DNA of 6,960 bases, from assembly GCA_937880175.1 (NCBI GenBank), contig CALFLO010000055.1, positions 1 through 6,960 on the forward strand, in the 5' to 3' direction. Position 1 is the first letter of the stretch. Every line of letters starts with the position of its first letter. The notes under the pieces are model-generated. The model was given only the letters and a program-made list of their open reading frames with translations, was not told the DNA's origin and searched no databases. This DNA comes from an uncultured Gluconobacter sp. GTDB lineage: Bacteria > Pseudomonadota > Alphaproteobacteria > Acetobacterales > Acetobacteraceae. Positions 6,264-6,960 of this stretch are shown piece by piece. The position numbers and the translations under genes are program-made.

Positions 6264-6960
6264 ATGATGCGACCCCAATCTCCCCTGTTCCGCCCCTCCA
6301 TCCCGATGCCCCACGGACTGGGAGATCGGGAAGCCGCGATCCTGCGGGAAATCGTCGAGGAATATGTCGAAACCGGCGAACCCATCGGCAGCCAGACCCT
6401 CGCACAGCGTCTGCAGCCCAGCCTGTCCCCGGCCACCATCCGCAATGTCATGGCGGAACTGGCCCGTGCCGGACTGCTGTTCAGCCCGCATGTCTCGGCC
6501 GGGCGACTGCCGACCGAAAAAGGCGTACGCCTGTTCGTGGATGGGCTGCTCCAGTTCAGTTCCCTGACCGAGGAGGATCGCGCCAGCATCGACAGCCGCC
6601 TCGATATTCATGGCCGGTCCTATCAGGACATTCTTTCCGAAGCGTCCTCCCTGCTGTCCGGCCTCTCTTCTGCCGCCGGACTGGTGCTCGCTCCGAAATC
6701 GGATGCTACGCTCAAGCATATCGAGTTCGTGGCCCTCGGGCCGGGACGGGTGCTGGTCATTCTGGTCGGCTCGGACGGGCAGGTGGAAAACCGCATTTTT
6801 GAGACGCCACCCGGTGTTCCGCCTTCAGCGCTGGTCGAGGCCGGGAACTACCTCAATTCCCGTCTCGGTGATCTGACGCTCGGCAATCTTCGCGAACGGG
6901 TCCGGACGGAAATGGATGCCAGCCGTCACGAACTGGATGCTCTGACTGCCAGCGTGATCG
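6264..6960 (+). CDS. hrcA: Heat-inducible transcription repressor HrcA (5' part, cut by window end)
   Basis: HrcA is a dimeric repressor that binds CIRCE operators, typically upstream of groESL or dnaK operons, and loses activity when GroEL is occupied by unfolded protein. The first 232 codons are here; the family is usually about 340-360 residues, so roughly a third lies beyond the window. The N-terminal winged-helix DNA-binding domain covers about residues 21-85, with GEPIGSQTLA (38-47), SPATIRNVMAEL (55-66) and the diagnostic SAGRLPTEKGVR (78-89). The central ligand/dimer domain shows SGLSSAAGLVLAP (132-144). Two adjacent ATGs, 6264 and 6267, are possible starts; neither has a strong Shine-Dalgarno sequence. 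ATG 6306, nearer the conserved domain, is another candidate. In many alphaproteobacteria grpE follows hrcA, which would be expected just past the window. No frameshift is seen. Confidence 0.95.
   Translation, partial: MMRPQSPLFRPSIPMPHGLGDREAAILREIVEEYVETGEPIGSQTLAQRLQPSLSPATIRNVMAELARAGLLFSPHVSAGRLPTEKGVRLFVDGLLQFSSLTEEDRASIDSRLDIHGRSYQDILSEASSLLSGLSSAAGLVLAPKSDATLKHIEFVALGPGRVLVILVGSDGQVENRIFETPPGVPPSALVEAGNYLNSRLGDLTLGNLRERVRTEMDASRHELDALTASVI

Noticed and set aside
6182..6589. Upstream extension of the rph frame to 6589
   Set aside because: The added residues have no RNase PH similarity and run antisense to the conserved HrcA DNA-binding domain; ATG 6181 has a ribosome binding site and fits family length.
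1..6960. Search for tRNA, rRNA, CRISPR repeats, insertion sequences, attachment sites, toxin–antitoxin or defence genes
   Set aside because: Nothing with supporting structure was seen; nearly all of the window is accounted for by six conserved genes and short gaps.

Overview
This window looks like an ordinary chromosomal segment of a GC-rich alphaproteobacterium. The linked set rph–rdgB (one strand) diverging from hrcA (other strand) is a familiar alphaproteobacterial arrangement. The protein style, GTG/ATG starts and codon use would fit an acetic acid bacterium (Acetobacteraceae, e.g. Gluconobacter-like). That genus-level guess is inference; the sequence alone does not prove it.

Layout from left to right. 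Positions 1-119 are a short flank with no securely identified gene. Positions 120-1958 (+) encode a complete ABC exporter half-transporter, with the membrane domain fused to the ATPase. After a 121-base gap with two hairpin-capable sequences, 2080-3459 (+) encodes an exported metal-dependent amidohydrolase with a clear signal peptide. It runs tail-to-tail, 7 bases apart, into 3467-4690 (-), a cation/proton antiporter of the CPA2 (Kef/Nha-like) type. Next comes a 172-base intergenic region. It holds a good intrinsic terminator for rdgB and a strikingly AT-rich island (18% GC over 50 bases) with a probable antiporter promoter and a 6-base-arm inverted repeat. Then 4863-5462 (-) is rdgB (XTP/dITP pyrophosphatase), overlapping by 4 bases the end of rph (5459-6181, -; RNase PH). 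An 82-base divergent intergenic region separates rph from hrcA (6264 to beyond the window end, +), the heat-shock repressor, of which the first 232 codons are present.

Functionally the window divides in two. The right half is housekeeping: tRNA 3'-end maturation, cleansing of the nucleotide pool and heat-shock control. The left half is envelope and transport: an exporter, a periplasmic hydrolase and an ion antiporter. Nothing shows that the three left-hand genes form a pathway, and the antiporter is transcribed against the other two.

I found no tRNA, rRNA, CRISPR array, insertion sequence, attachment site or convincing novel system. The most interesting parts are non-coding: the AT-rich promoter region with its inverted repeat, a hairpin at the convergent gene junction that pairs fully only in the rightward transcript, and the structured gap between exporter and hydrolase.
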